Below are positions 1 to 6,743 of a DNA stretch of 6,917 bases, in pieces. Below the pieces are notes generated by a model. The model made no database searches and had not been told where the DNA came from. It was given only the letters and a program-made list of their open reading frames with translations. The position numbers and the translations under genes are program-made. This DNA comes from Roseburia sp. GTDB taxonomy: Bacteria > Bacillota > Clostridia > Lachnospirales > Lachnospiraceae. The DNA lies in contig JAGAIK010000093.1 of the NCBI GenBank assembly GCA_017626625.1, positions 1-6,917 of the forward strand. Direction: 5' to 3'. How positions within the stretch are numbered: position 1 is the first letter of the stretch; every line of letters starts with the position of its first letter.

Positions 1-477
1 ATTTAATATCTCATTCTGTTTCGATTCCATCACAGCCGCTTCTTCCGGCGTCATGTGGTCATAACCGAACAGATGGAGCATACTATGTACAATCAGAAAA
101 GCAAATTCCCGCTTTTCGCTGTGTCCGTAGCTTTCCGCCTGCTCCCGCACCTTGTCCACGGAAATGATAATGTCACCCAACATGATTTCTCCGGTATCGG
201 GATTGAAATTATCGTCATAATCCTCTTCTAATTTTGAAAAATCACCTGCCTTCTCAAAGGAAAGCATGGGAAAAGAAAGCACGTCCGTGGGTCGGTCAAT
301 CTCCCGGTAGGATTTATTGATTTCATGAATCCCCGCATTGTCGGTCAACGTCAGATTCACTTCCGCTTCGTAAGGAAATTCTTCATGTTCTATCGAAAAA
401 TTGATGACTTCTTCTGCTAATTTTTCCCAGTCAAAGGAAAAAGGAACTTCGGTTTCCGCTTCGATATAAAGGCTCAT
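1..477 (-). CDS. ybeY: Endoribonuclease YbeY (rRNA maturation factor), C-terminus cut by window edge
   Basis: YbeY is a zinc-dependent single-strand endoribonuclease that takes part in 16S rRNA 3' end maturation and ribosome quality control in the cytoplasm. The 159 codons visible carry the family marks: the block NKSYREIDRPTDVLSFP at residues 54-70 with the conserved Arg58, then GEIMLGDIIIS around 96-106, and the zinc motif HSMLHLFGYDH at 131-141 (His131, His135, His141). The reading frame is still open at the window edge. Relatives end shortly after this point, so only a few residues are probably missing. The ATG at 475-477 is chosen because it follows a GAGGGGG ribosome binding site at about 7 bases and overlaps the stop of the upstream HD gene by four bases (ATGA). 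The gene is the last visible member of the yqfC operon. The family assignment is firm; the activity is known for the family, not shown here. Confidence 0.96.
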   Translation of the reverse strand, partial: MSLYIEAETEVPFSFDWEKLAEEVINFSIEHEEFPYEAEVNLTLTDNAGIHEINKSYREIDRPTDVLSFPMLSFEKAGDFSKLEEDYDDNFNPDTGEIMLGDIIISVDKVREQAESYGHSEKREFAFLIVHSMLHLFGYDHMTPEEAAVMESKQNEILN

Positions 478-1649
478 AGAAAATCCCCCTCTTTTACAAG
501 ATATTCCCTGATTTTTAAAAACATATTCATGCTGAGGCCTGCTTTATCGTACAGCCCCTTCGCAGAAAATTCGTTTAAGGTCTGGTAAATCACCATGTCC
601 TGGTTCCATTCGCTTGCCATGGTGGTCTGGTCTAATACTTCCATTTTTTTCACCACGCCGTCCACCATATGGATAATTGCAGATTCTACTGTGGAGGGCG
701 GATATGCTTCGTCGTTATACTCCCCGATAATCCGGATGACCTCCTGGGGAAAACACTGCTCCTGGGCAATGCGCAGACCGCTCTCACGGATTGGCTCTCC
801 CTCAATAATGCCGATACGGTAATAAAAGCCCGCCGCCCGGCAGATTTTTTCATCCGCTCCCACCACTTTGGCACAGTCACCTGCAAGCCCGGAAACCCGG
901 CGGGCATGTCTGTAATCCTTTTTGGAAAAGTGGGACAGCTCTTTTACCAGGGAAAAGGACTCGTCCAACATATCGTCCAACAGGGCAGGCACTTCCGCAT
1001 CCCGGCTTCGCACTGTCCGCTGGAAAAATACGGCGATAAGGGCACAGATAAAAGCCCCCTCCACAGCTCCTAACAAAAAGAGCTTAAGCTGTACTTCCTG
1101 ATAGGCGAGATAATAAAAAATTCCCGGCAGCATTACCGAAACGGAAAACAAAATCATATGGTACCAGAGAAGCCTGCTGTATTCCATCGCCTCCGCCAAT
1201 ACTGCCCCGATTAAGGTCATAAGACAGTACAGTACTGCCTCCTGCACGTGGGTGACGGTGGTCAGCGCCAGCACTGCATTCCAGAAAATACCCACCAAAA
1301 GGGCAATGCTCTGATTGGAAAACGCAGCCATGCAGATGGGAATGACAATGACAGGCTGTAAAAATTCCGGCATAAAGGAACAGACGACAGCGATGAGGGC
1401 TGTTATCAGATATCCCCTGCATACTTTCCGAAAATCCGTTTCATAATTTTTTGACAGCGCCCCTCCGGCGCGGTGGTGTTCTAACACATACAAAAACAGC
1501 ACAAAAAATACAAGGCTTACGAGGAAAACCGCAAGCATGGAATCTAACCATACTGCCCGGGAGTACCCGATGGCACCCACTGCCGCTAATGTAATAAAAA
1601 GCATCAAGAACACATTCAGTAATCTTTTTCCTACCATGCGTTCTTTCAT
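474..1649 (-). CDS. Shortened polytopic membrane protein with degenerate HD domain (YqfF/PgpH slot)
   Basis: The product has 391 residues. The N-terminal half is hydrophobic, with about seven or eight membrane segments (roughly residues 11-29, 36-56, 79-110 possibly as two, 113-132, 136-153, 160-181 and 189-208). The C-terminal half, from about 220, resembles an HD-superfamily domain. The position between phoH and ybeY is that of YqfF/PgpH, a c-di-AMP phosphodiesterase in relatives. Those proteins are near 700 residues and have a large extracellular 7TMR-HDED domain after the first membrane helix; here only about six residues separate helices 1 and 2. The first HD histidine is kept (His248), but the expected His-Asp pair reads Tyr277-Arg278, and the later His-His is missing; Asp330 may match the last metal ligand. 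I infer a non-catalytic ligand-binding or scaffold protein. The ATG at 1649 overlaps the phoH stop (TGATG) and has GGAGA about 10 bases upstream; a GTG one codon earlier (1652) is possible but less likely. Confidence 0.8.
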   Translation of the reverse strand: MKERMVGKRLLNVFLMLFITLAAVGAIGYSRAVWLDSMLAVFLVSLVFFVLFLYVLEHHRAGGALSKNYETDFRKVCRGYLITALIAVVCSFMPEFLQPVIVIPICMAAFSNQSIALLVGIFWNAVLALTTVTHVQEAVLYCLMTLIGAVLAEAMEYSRLLWYHMILFSVSVMLPGIFYYLAYQEVQLKLFLLGAVEGAFICALIAVFFQRTVRSRDAEVPALLDDMLDESFSLVKELSHFSKKDYRHARRVSGLAGDCAKVVGADEKICRAAGFYYRIGIIEGEPIRESGLRIAQEQCFPQEVIRIIGEYNDEAYPPSTVESAIIHMVDGVVKKMEVLDQTTMASEWNQDMVIYQTLNEFSAKGLYDKAGLSMNMFLKIREYLVKEGDFL

Positions 1650-2700
1650 CACTGCTTTGTCTCCTGTTTTCTTCCGGCAAAGTTTGTCCTGCCTGCATAA
1701 CCTGTTTTGCCTGTAGCACCTGATTTGTTTCTGCTTCCTGCCCTGTTCTTATTTTCGTAATCTTCGTAGGCTTTTACAATCTTTTGTACCAGCGGATGAC
1801 GAACCACGTCCTGGCTGGTTAATTCGCAGATGCCGATTTCATCCACTTTCTTTAAAACCTTTAATGCCACGTCAAGTCCTGACGGACTGCCCGGCGCCAA
1901 ATCCTTCTGGGTGGCGTCTCCGGTGATGACTGCCTTTGAGCCAAAGCCGATACGGGTCAAAAACATCTTCATCTGCGCCGGCGTGGTGTTCTGCGCCTCG
2001 TCTAAGATAATAAAGGCGTTGTCTAAGGTACGTCCCCTCATATAGGCAAGGGGCGCCACCTCAATCAGCCCTTTTTCCATATTTTCTGGAAACTCTCCGC
2101 CCCCATAATCTGATACAGGGCGTCGTAAAGCGGGCGTAAATAGGGGTCTACCTTGCTCTGTAAATCTCCCGGCAGGAAACCTAATTTTTCCCCGGCTTCA
2201 ATGGCGGGGCGGGTCAGGATAATTCTTCCCACCTCTTAGTTTTTAAAGGCGGTAATCGCCATCGCCATGGCAAGGTAGGTTTTTCCCGTACCCGCAGGAC
2301 CCATGCCGAAAACGATCATTTTTTCCCGGATGGCATCCACGTAATGCTTCTGCCCCAAGGTCTTTGGTTTTACCGGCTTGCCGTTTATGGTGTGGCAGAT
2401 ACAGTCCTTATCGATTTCCACGATGGCGGACTCTTTTTCCTCTTCTAATAAAGCTAAGGCGTAATTGACATTCTGCTCGGTAATGACATTGCCCCGCTTC
2501 GACAATTCAATCAACTGTAAAAATACATTTTCCGCACGTTTTATCTGTCGTTCACTGCCAAGGATTTTCATATTTTCTCCCCGCAGTACCACAGTGACGT
2601 TTAAGGTGCGCTCAATCTTTTTGATGTAAGTATCAAACTGGCCAAAGACATTTGCCATATGGTCAGATGGAATATTTAATGATATCTCAGTCAGACTCAT
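1649..2700 (-). pseudogene. phoH: PhoH-like ATPase gene with in-frame stop and frameshift
   Basis: PhoH-like (YbeZ-type) proteins are cytoplasmic P-loop ATPases linked to RNA metabolism, working with YbeY in bacteria where this was tested. Residues 1-154 hold the N-terminal domain and the Walker A motif GPAGTGKT (134-141). Codon 155 is TAA (2236-2238), where relatives usually have a Lys-Glu type sequence. The same frame then continues with typical family blocks ([17 protein letters not shown], then [12 protein letters not shown]) down to about 2086. At the A run at 2082-2085 one base is missing, and the next frame resumes with [19 protein letters not shown], Walker B-like IILDEAQN (Asp234-Glu235), VITGD and DVVRHPLVQ. 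Restoring one base gives 350 codons plus stop, the normal family size apart from a basic Gly-rich tail at about 317-350. The ATG at 2700 is preceded by GAGGGG and overlaps the yqfD end by 14 bases. As it stands, no full-length protein can be made; sequencing error is a serious alternative. Confidence 0.9.
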
Positions 2701-3934
2701 CCGTCGGTTGCCCCTCTTCACTCGTAATTTCAGAAATTTCTGTGGGGGTATGGGAAACAATGCTTTCCTTTGCCTGAATGGTTCCCTTTGCCACATAACT
2801 CTGCTTCATTTCTACTATCATAACATTTTTTCCTGTAATTTGAATACCTTTTTCTTCCAAATCTTTGATATAATTCTTAAGATTTTTTGACGCTAAGGCT
2901 TTTGCCTGCTCTTTTGTGTAGGTTTTCTCTATATTTTTATACTCCTTATAGGTCTGTTTGACAAGAAAAACCGGGAGATAAAAATTATCTGTAAAGTGGA
3001 ACTGCTGCTCGTCTGCCACAATTTCGTAGAGGGAATCCTCATTTTTATGAAAAAACGGGTTTTTTAAGGTGATGCCGAAAATTCTGAGCTGGTACTCTGT
3101 TTTTTCCTCCCCGGTGTATTCCTTATCCACATAGCTTTTTTTAATTTCGTCCTTGTAGGGGTAAACCACCTCCGCTAAAATATCCGCATCGGCGCTGTGG
3201 TAAAGATACCGGGAAACTTCCCCGTCGTCATTCACAATCTCTACCTGCCCGCTGACTAAGGTGTCTCCCTTTTTTACTTCCGCCCCGGCTGTCACCAAAG
3301 GGGTTCCGTTCCGGGTGACGATTTCTTTAATGATACCGTCCTTTGCCGCCACAATGTCATATACCGTATCATCCTTCTGCTGATATTCTTCCTCCGGCAG
3401 CAAATTTTCCTGAATGTCCACCGTCATCTTTGTCCCATAGATTTTGATGGAAGTCCAGATAACCTCGCTGTATCTGCTCCGCAAATCCTCTTCTAAAGAA
3501 GAGCAGTCTAAATCCCTGATTTTCGAACCGAAAGCGGCGTTCTCTTCCTTCAGAAAATCCAGAATGGTTTCCTCGGAAAGATAGGAATTGCCGTTTACCT
3601 CAATGTTCCAGACATAGCCTGACAGCAAATACAGCAGGATGGCGAAGAGGAGCAGACCTCCGCAGAATACCTTCCGTTTCCGGTAATGGTAGACGCCAAA
3701 GGGAAGCCCTGTTTTTTTCAGGACCTTTATTTTTGTCCGGGTTTTTCTTAAAATGGGTTTTAATTCCCGGAAGCCCTCCACGCTGATACAAAATTCGTAC
3801 CCGTCCTCACAGGGCTTTAAATTCCAGATTAAAATGTCACGGTTGCCGCATAAATTCAGGAAACGTTCCGGCGCATATCCGGTGAGTCGGACATACACGT
3901 ATCCCTTGAAATACTTTATCATGGAAAGCAGCAT
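2687..3934 (-). CDS. yqfD: Sporulation protein YqfD
   Basis: YqfD is a membrane-anchored protein conserved in endospore formers, made in the mother cell under sigma-E in Bacillus; its biochemical role is not settled. The product has 415 residues, slightly longer than the Bacillus protein. An N-terminal cytoplasmic domain (about 1-86, beginning with the typical YVYVRLTGYAPERFLN pattern) is followed by a basic stretch and one membrane helix at about 88-107. Then comes an extracytoplasmic part with a POTRA-like segment directly after the helix (VWNIEVNGNSYLS) and a carrier-like region around 192-235 with VKKGDTLVSG. The C-terminal tail (about 390-415) is rich in Ser, Thr and Glu and is partly encoded by bases shared with phoH. 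The start is only three bases after the yqfC stop and lacks a well-placed Shine-Dalgarno sequence, so translational coupling is likely. Met5 is an alternative start. Confidence 0.93.
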   Translation of the reverse strand: MLLSMIKYFKGYVYVRLTGYAPERFLNLCGNRDILIWNLKPCEDGYEFCISVEGFRELKPILRKTRTKIKVLKKTGLPFGVYHYRKRKVFCGGLLLFAILLYLLSGYVWNIEVNGNSYLSEETILDFLKEENAAFGSKIRDLDCSSLEEDLRSRYSEVIWTSIKIYGTKMTVDIQENLLPEEEYQQKDDTVYDIVAAKDGIIKEIVTRNGTPLVTAGAEVKKGDTLVSGQVEIVNDDGEVSRYLYHSADADILAEVVYPYKDEIKKSYVDKEYTGEEKTEYQLRIFGITLKNPFFHKNEDSLYEIVADEQQFHFTDNFYLPVFLVKQTYKEYKNIEKTYTKEQAKALASKNLKNYIKDLEEKGIQITGKNVMIVEMKQSYVAKGTIQAKESIVSHTPTEISEITSEEGQPTDESD

Positions 3935-3937
3935 AGG

Positions 3938-4207
3938 CTAATTTTCGTACCCTATGTTCTGGATAAAGCCCGTGATTTTCATTTCCTCATTGGTGTAATA
4001 GTCGATGGCAAGATGTGAACCGGAAATCAGTATCCTGCAATTTTTCGTCTGAACTCTGATAAAGGAATCCTCGTATTCCAGGATTCCTTTATAATTCGAT
4101 ATAAGAACCTCACTTCTGCCGGTGACTGTCACGATGGCAGCCCCAAGCATCAGGTCTTTGGGAAGCTCTAAGCTGTTCACTAATTTTTCTTTGCTATTTC
4201 TTTTCAT
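3938..4207 (-). CDS. yqfC: Sporulation protein YqfC (YabP/YqfC family)
   Basis: This is a small 89-residue protein of the YabP/YqfC family, which accompanies YqfD in spore formers and is expressed in the mother cell in Bacillus. Recognisable features are the N-terminal LELPKDLMLGAAIVTVTG segment, the central beta-rich NYKGILEY block, and the C-terminal LAIDYYTNEEMKITG motif. No signal peptide or membrane helix is evident. It is the first gene of the yqfC-yqfD-phoH-HD-ybeY run, with yqfD starting three bases after its stop. The ATG at 4207 has no Shine-Dalgarno sequence in front of it. It is preferred because the residues between it and LELPKDL resemble the usual family N-terminus; a GTG ten codons in (4180) is the alternative. 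A candidate sigma-E promoter lies immediately upstream. Confidence 0.93.
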   Translation of the reverse strand: MKRNSKEKLVNSLELPKDLMLGAAIVTVTGRSEVLISNYKGILEYEDSFIRVQTKNCRILISGSHLAIDYYTNEEMKITGFIQNIGYEN

Positions 4208-4212
4208 ATATA

Positions 4213-4241
4213 ACTATATGAATTTTGGAGAAATCTTATTC
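4213..4241 (-). promoter_or_regulatory. Possible sigma-E-type promoter in front of yqfC
   Basis: On the minus strand GAATAAG (4235-4241) and CATATAGT (4213-4220) are separated by 14 bases. They resemble the sigma-E -35 (about KMATATT) and -10 (about CATACAHT) elements with the preferred spacing. Bacillus yqfC-yqfD is transcribed by sigma-E, which supports the call. The odd point is position: transcription would begin at or within a few bases of the yqfC ATG, giving a leaderless or nearly leaderless mRNA. AT-rich sequence can produce such matches by chance, so this is tentative. Confidence 0.35.
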
Positions 4242-4264
4242 AAAAATATCATTTACCTGTATTT

Positions 4265-5572
4265 CTAAGAAAATATATATTCACGGACAACAGGAAGTTT
4301 TTCTGCTTTTTCCTGGGAAATCTCGTAAGCGTGAAAAACTTTCTCTGCGGCAATGTCCATCTTTTCCTTATCATTGCCATAGATAACCGCCAGCGTTTCT
4401 CCCGCTTTCACGGAATCTCCGTTTTTCTTATGAAGGATAATGCCTACGGATAAATCAATTTCACTTTCTTTTGTCTCTCTGCCGCCTCCAAGGGTCATGC
4501 AGGCGATACCAACCTCTTCCGCTAAAATCCGGTGGACAAATCCATCTTCCTTTGCTTTGATTTCTGTGCTGTAAGCCGTTTTCGGGAAAAGGGAAGTGTC
4601 ATAAACATAGGAATCGTCGCCCCCCTGTGCCCGGATAAATTCTGCGAATTTTTCCAGAGCCGAGCCGTCCTCTATCACCGACTGCATAAGCTGCACCGCT
4701 TCTTCCTGATTTGCGGCACGCCCGGCAAGCTGCAGCATAAGTCCGCCTAAGGCAAACACCACCTGCCTGAAATCCTCCGGACCTCTTCCCTGCAGGGTTT
4801 CGATGGCTTCTATCACCTCTAAGGAATTTCCCACTGCAAATCCAAGGGGCTGGTCCATGTCGGTAATGACGGCTGTCGTCTTTTTTCCTGCCAGGGTTCC
4901 GATGGAAACCATTGCCTTTGCCAGTGCCACGGAATCCTCATATTTTTTCATAAAAGCGCCGTTTCCCGTCTTGACATCCAAAACAATGGCATCGCTGCCG
5001 GAGGCTAATTTTTTGCTCATAATGGAGCTGGCAATCAGGGACATCTGGTCCACCGTTGCCGTCACGTCCCGGAGGGCATAGAGTTTTTTGTCCGCCGGGG
5101 CTAAATTTGCCGTCTGTCCTGCGATGGCTATGCCGATTTCATTGACGTTTTTCAGGAAAGTTTCCTCGGAAATCTCTGTGGTGAATCCCGGAAAGCATTC
5201 TAATTTATCAATGGTTCCCCCGGTATGCCCAAGCCCCCGCCCGGACATTTTTGCCACCGGGACGCCTAATGATGCCACAATGGGAGTTAAAGCAAGGGAG
5301 GTCTTATCCCCCACCCCTCCGGTGCTGTGTTTGTCTACTTTGATGCCGGAAATCTTTGACAAATCCAAAACATCCCCGCTGTCCCGCATGGCGAGGGTTA
5401 AATCCACCGTCTCCCTCTCGTTCATGCCTTGAAAACAGATTGCCATGGTCATTGCCGACATCTGGTAATCCGGAATACTGCCGTCTGTAAAGCCCTCTAT
5501 CATAAAACGGATTTCTTCGGTGGAAAGTTCTTTGCCTGATTTCTTCTTTTCAATTAAATCGTACATTCTCAT
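4265..5572 (-). CDS. pdp: Pyrimidine-nucleoside phosphorylase
   Basis: This cytosolic enzyme splits uridine, deoxyuridine and thymidine with phosphate into the base and (deoxy)ribose-1-phosphate, feeding salvage and pentose use (EC 2.4.2.2). The product has 435 residues, the normal family length. The phosphate-binding block KHSTGGVGDK lies at 81-90 and the family signature SGRGLGHTGGTIDKLE at 110-125. Base-contacting Arg168, Ser183 and Lys187 are at the same numbers as in the Geobacillus enzyme. Lys108 in front of the signature is typical of pyrimidine-nucleoside phosphorylase, where thymidine phosphorylase has Met, so the broad-specificity enzyme is favoured over strict DeoA. The C-terminal alpha/beta domain starts at about 335. 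Start Met1 is set by an AAAAGGAGG site at 5582-5590, 9 bases upstream; Met3 would be too far away. The gene lies between the Imm26 gene (44 bases) and yqfC (57 bases), with no terminator visible on either side. Confidence 0.96.
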   Translation of the reverse strand: MRMYDLIEKKKSGKELSTEEIRFMIEGFTDGSIPDYQMSAMTMAICFQGMNERETVDLTLAMRDSGDVLDLSKISGIKVDKHSTGGVGDKTSLALTPIVASLGVPVAKMSGRGLGHTGGTIDKLECFPGFTTEISEETFLKNVNEIGIAIAGQTANLAPADKKLYALRDVTATVDQMSLIASSIMSKKLASGSDAIVLDVKTGNGAFMKKYEDSVALAKAMVSIGTLAGKKTTAVITDMDQPLGFAVGNSLEVIEAIETLQGRGPEDFRQVVFALGGLMLQLAGRAANQEEAVQLMQSVIEDGSALEKFAEFIRAQGGDDSYVYDTSLFPKTAYSTEIKAKEDGFVHRILAEEVGIACMTLGGGRETKESEIDLSVGIILHKKNGDSVKAGETLAVIYGNDKEKMDIAAEKVFHAYEISQEKAEKLPVVREYIFS

Positions 5573-5581
5573 GGTGAACAG

Positions 5582-5590
5582 CCTCCTTTT
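5582..5590 (-). promoter_or_regulatory. Strong ribosome binding site of the pyrimidine-nucleoside phosphorylase gene
   Basis: AAAAGGAGG on the minus strand, 9 bases before the ATG at 5570-5572. It decides for that ATG over the second in-frame ATG two codons later. Confidence 0.85.
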
Positions 5591-5604
5591 CTACTGCTAA
5601 AGTT

Positions 5605-5616
5605 ATTGTAAACAAT
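5605..5616. repeat. Short perfect palindrome between the Imm26 and phosphorylase genes
   Basis: ATTGTAAACAAT is a perfect 5+2+5 inverted repeat, directly after the Imm26 stop codon and about 30 bases before the phosphorylase start. It could be an operator for the nucleoside gene, but it is short and AT-rich and may be chance. It is too weak in GC, and lacks a T run, to be a terminator. Confidence 0.25.
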
Positions 5617-6696
5617 TTATGCTCCCATCTGTTTCAAAATGACGGATAATTCTTCTGAAAAAATGGGATTTCGCAAATCATTGCTGCGGTCAGCTTTCCA
5701 GAATGGCTCGTTTGTGCCTGCCCTGATACATTCTTCGACCAATGTTTTATTGACATTAAGCGAATAGCCTATTCCATTATTTTTGAAATCCTTAGAAAAT
5801 AATTCATTATTTCCAAGGGGAATTTCGCGATACTCCCTGCCGCGGCAAAAACAGATTTTATCTCTGTCAAGTGCGCTGATAGAACGCCCGTACATAATGG
5901 GATAATCTGCATTGCCAGACACTGGTGCGTTCCCGACAATCTCATATTCCCCATAAAAAAAGCGATTATCCATCATGTATGCAGACGGGCAGCTTTGGAG
6001 TTTTTGCAAATCTTCCATACTAACGTCGGGATTTTCCGTAATGATATGATAAACGGAAACGCAAAGCGCCTTTCACATAAGAATATTCCAGAATTTCCCT
6101 CCGTCCTTTCTGAATTTTTGTACATCAAATAAAATCCGTCCATAGCCGTAATGCCTGCGGTCATATTTGAAACGGAAAAAATCGCCCTCTTTATATTTAC
6201 ACCGACGGCGTTTCGCATGAGCGAATGCCTGAATTTCATCGAAATCCCCGTTGGTCGTATCAGCGCACCATTTGTCAAGAAACTGCTGAAGCTCCCTTTG
6301 CTCCATACGGGGAACACCCGCAAAAGCCGAAGAATAATAGGTCTGCTGCGTTGTGTAGTTTGCTATTAAAACTCCTCCGTTGTAATCAAAATACATGCCA
6401 TGAGGCGTACAGCGCGAAATATTGACGCCGTTTAAGCGTTTCGGTTTGCCCCTTTTTGTAAGCGGTGCAATCATGGTGCGGTTATCCTGTGTGCGAAGCG
6501 CATAAGAGTTCTCACGAAAATTTCCGTTATCATGGGACCAAATGACCTTCCGCAGAACGTCACCATCAAAGAACAAAATATCTTTTCCCGTTGACAGCTC
6601 TGGTTTTACACAATTATTGGAGATTTCCACACGCTCCCAATGCGGTTCAATCGGTTCTAAACCGAGATATTGGCGTTGTTCATTTGTTAATTCCAT
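5617..6696 (-). pseudogene. Imm26-type immunity protein gene interrupted by one in-frame TGA
   Basis: Imm26 proteins are predicted immunity proteins of bacterial polymorphic toxin systems, protecting cells from toxins of neighbours or kin. The frame runs 359 codons from an ATG at 6696, which has AAAGGAG about 6 bases upstream. Residues 1-160 form an N-terminal region beginning MELTNEQRQYLGLEPIEPHW that I have seen joined to Imm26 domains in Firmicutes. The Imm26 domain starts near 167 with KYKEGDFFRF and YGYGRILF (183-190). Codon 208 is TGA (6073-6075). The same frame then continues without any shift (KALCVSVYHIITENPDVSME), through MDNRFFYGEYEIVGN and YPIMYGRSISALDRDK to a Cys-Ile-rich end and TAA. 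Because both halves keep the family pattern in one frame, a single base change explains the break. The second half could restart at an ATG (6018) but lacks the domain's N-terminal strands. No partner toxin is in view. The family call is fairly sure, the function inferred. Confidence 0.82.
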
Positions 6697-6743
6697 TTTA
6701 TACTCCTTTTATCTCGACAAACTGGAATTGCGTAGTGCGATGA

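Noticed and set aside
595..1073. Plus-strand open frames opposite the membrane-HD gene.
   Set aside because: They are antisense to a well-supported gene, contain no recognisable domain and look like reading-frame shadows.
2075..2095. Programmed -1 frameshift in phoH.
   Set aside because: The frame-0 codons CAG AAA ATA do not form a slippery heptamer, and an upstream in-frame TAA would already stop ribosomes before this site.
2701..2796. Longer N-terminus for the phoH product starting at 2796.
   Set aside because: The extra 32 codons overlap the yqfD coding region, resemble no PhoH N-terminus, and the ATG at 2700 has a Shine-Dalgarno sequence and the usual family start.
4208..4264. Transcription terminator between the phosphorylase gene and yqfC.
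   Set aside because: Only a four-base-pair AT-rich hairpin (TTTC/GAAA) is present, with no GC stem or T run.
4803..5432. Plus-strand open frames opposite the phosphorylase gene.
   Set aside because: They are antisense to a highly conserved enzyme, with no ribosome site pattern or family resemblance.
6030..6075. TGA at 6073-6075 as a selenocysteine codon; a weak hairpin (GAAA/TTTC and GC/GC arms with mismatches) follows immediately.
   Set aside because: The hairpin starts at the TGA itself, is short and mismatched, and lacks the spacing and apical loop of bacterial SECIS elements. Imm26 proteins have no redox role that would call for selenocysteine.
5973..6323. Minus-strand open frame of 116 codons overlapping the Imm26 gene in another frame.
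   Set aside because: The Imm26 frame carries the family motifs across the same bases; this frame is a shadow.
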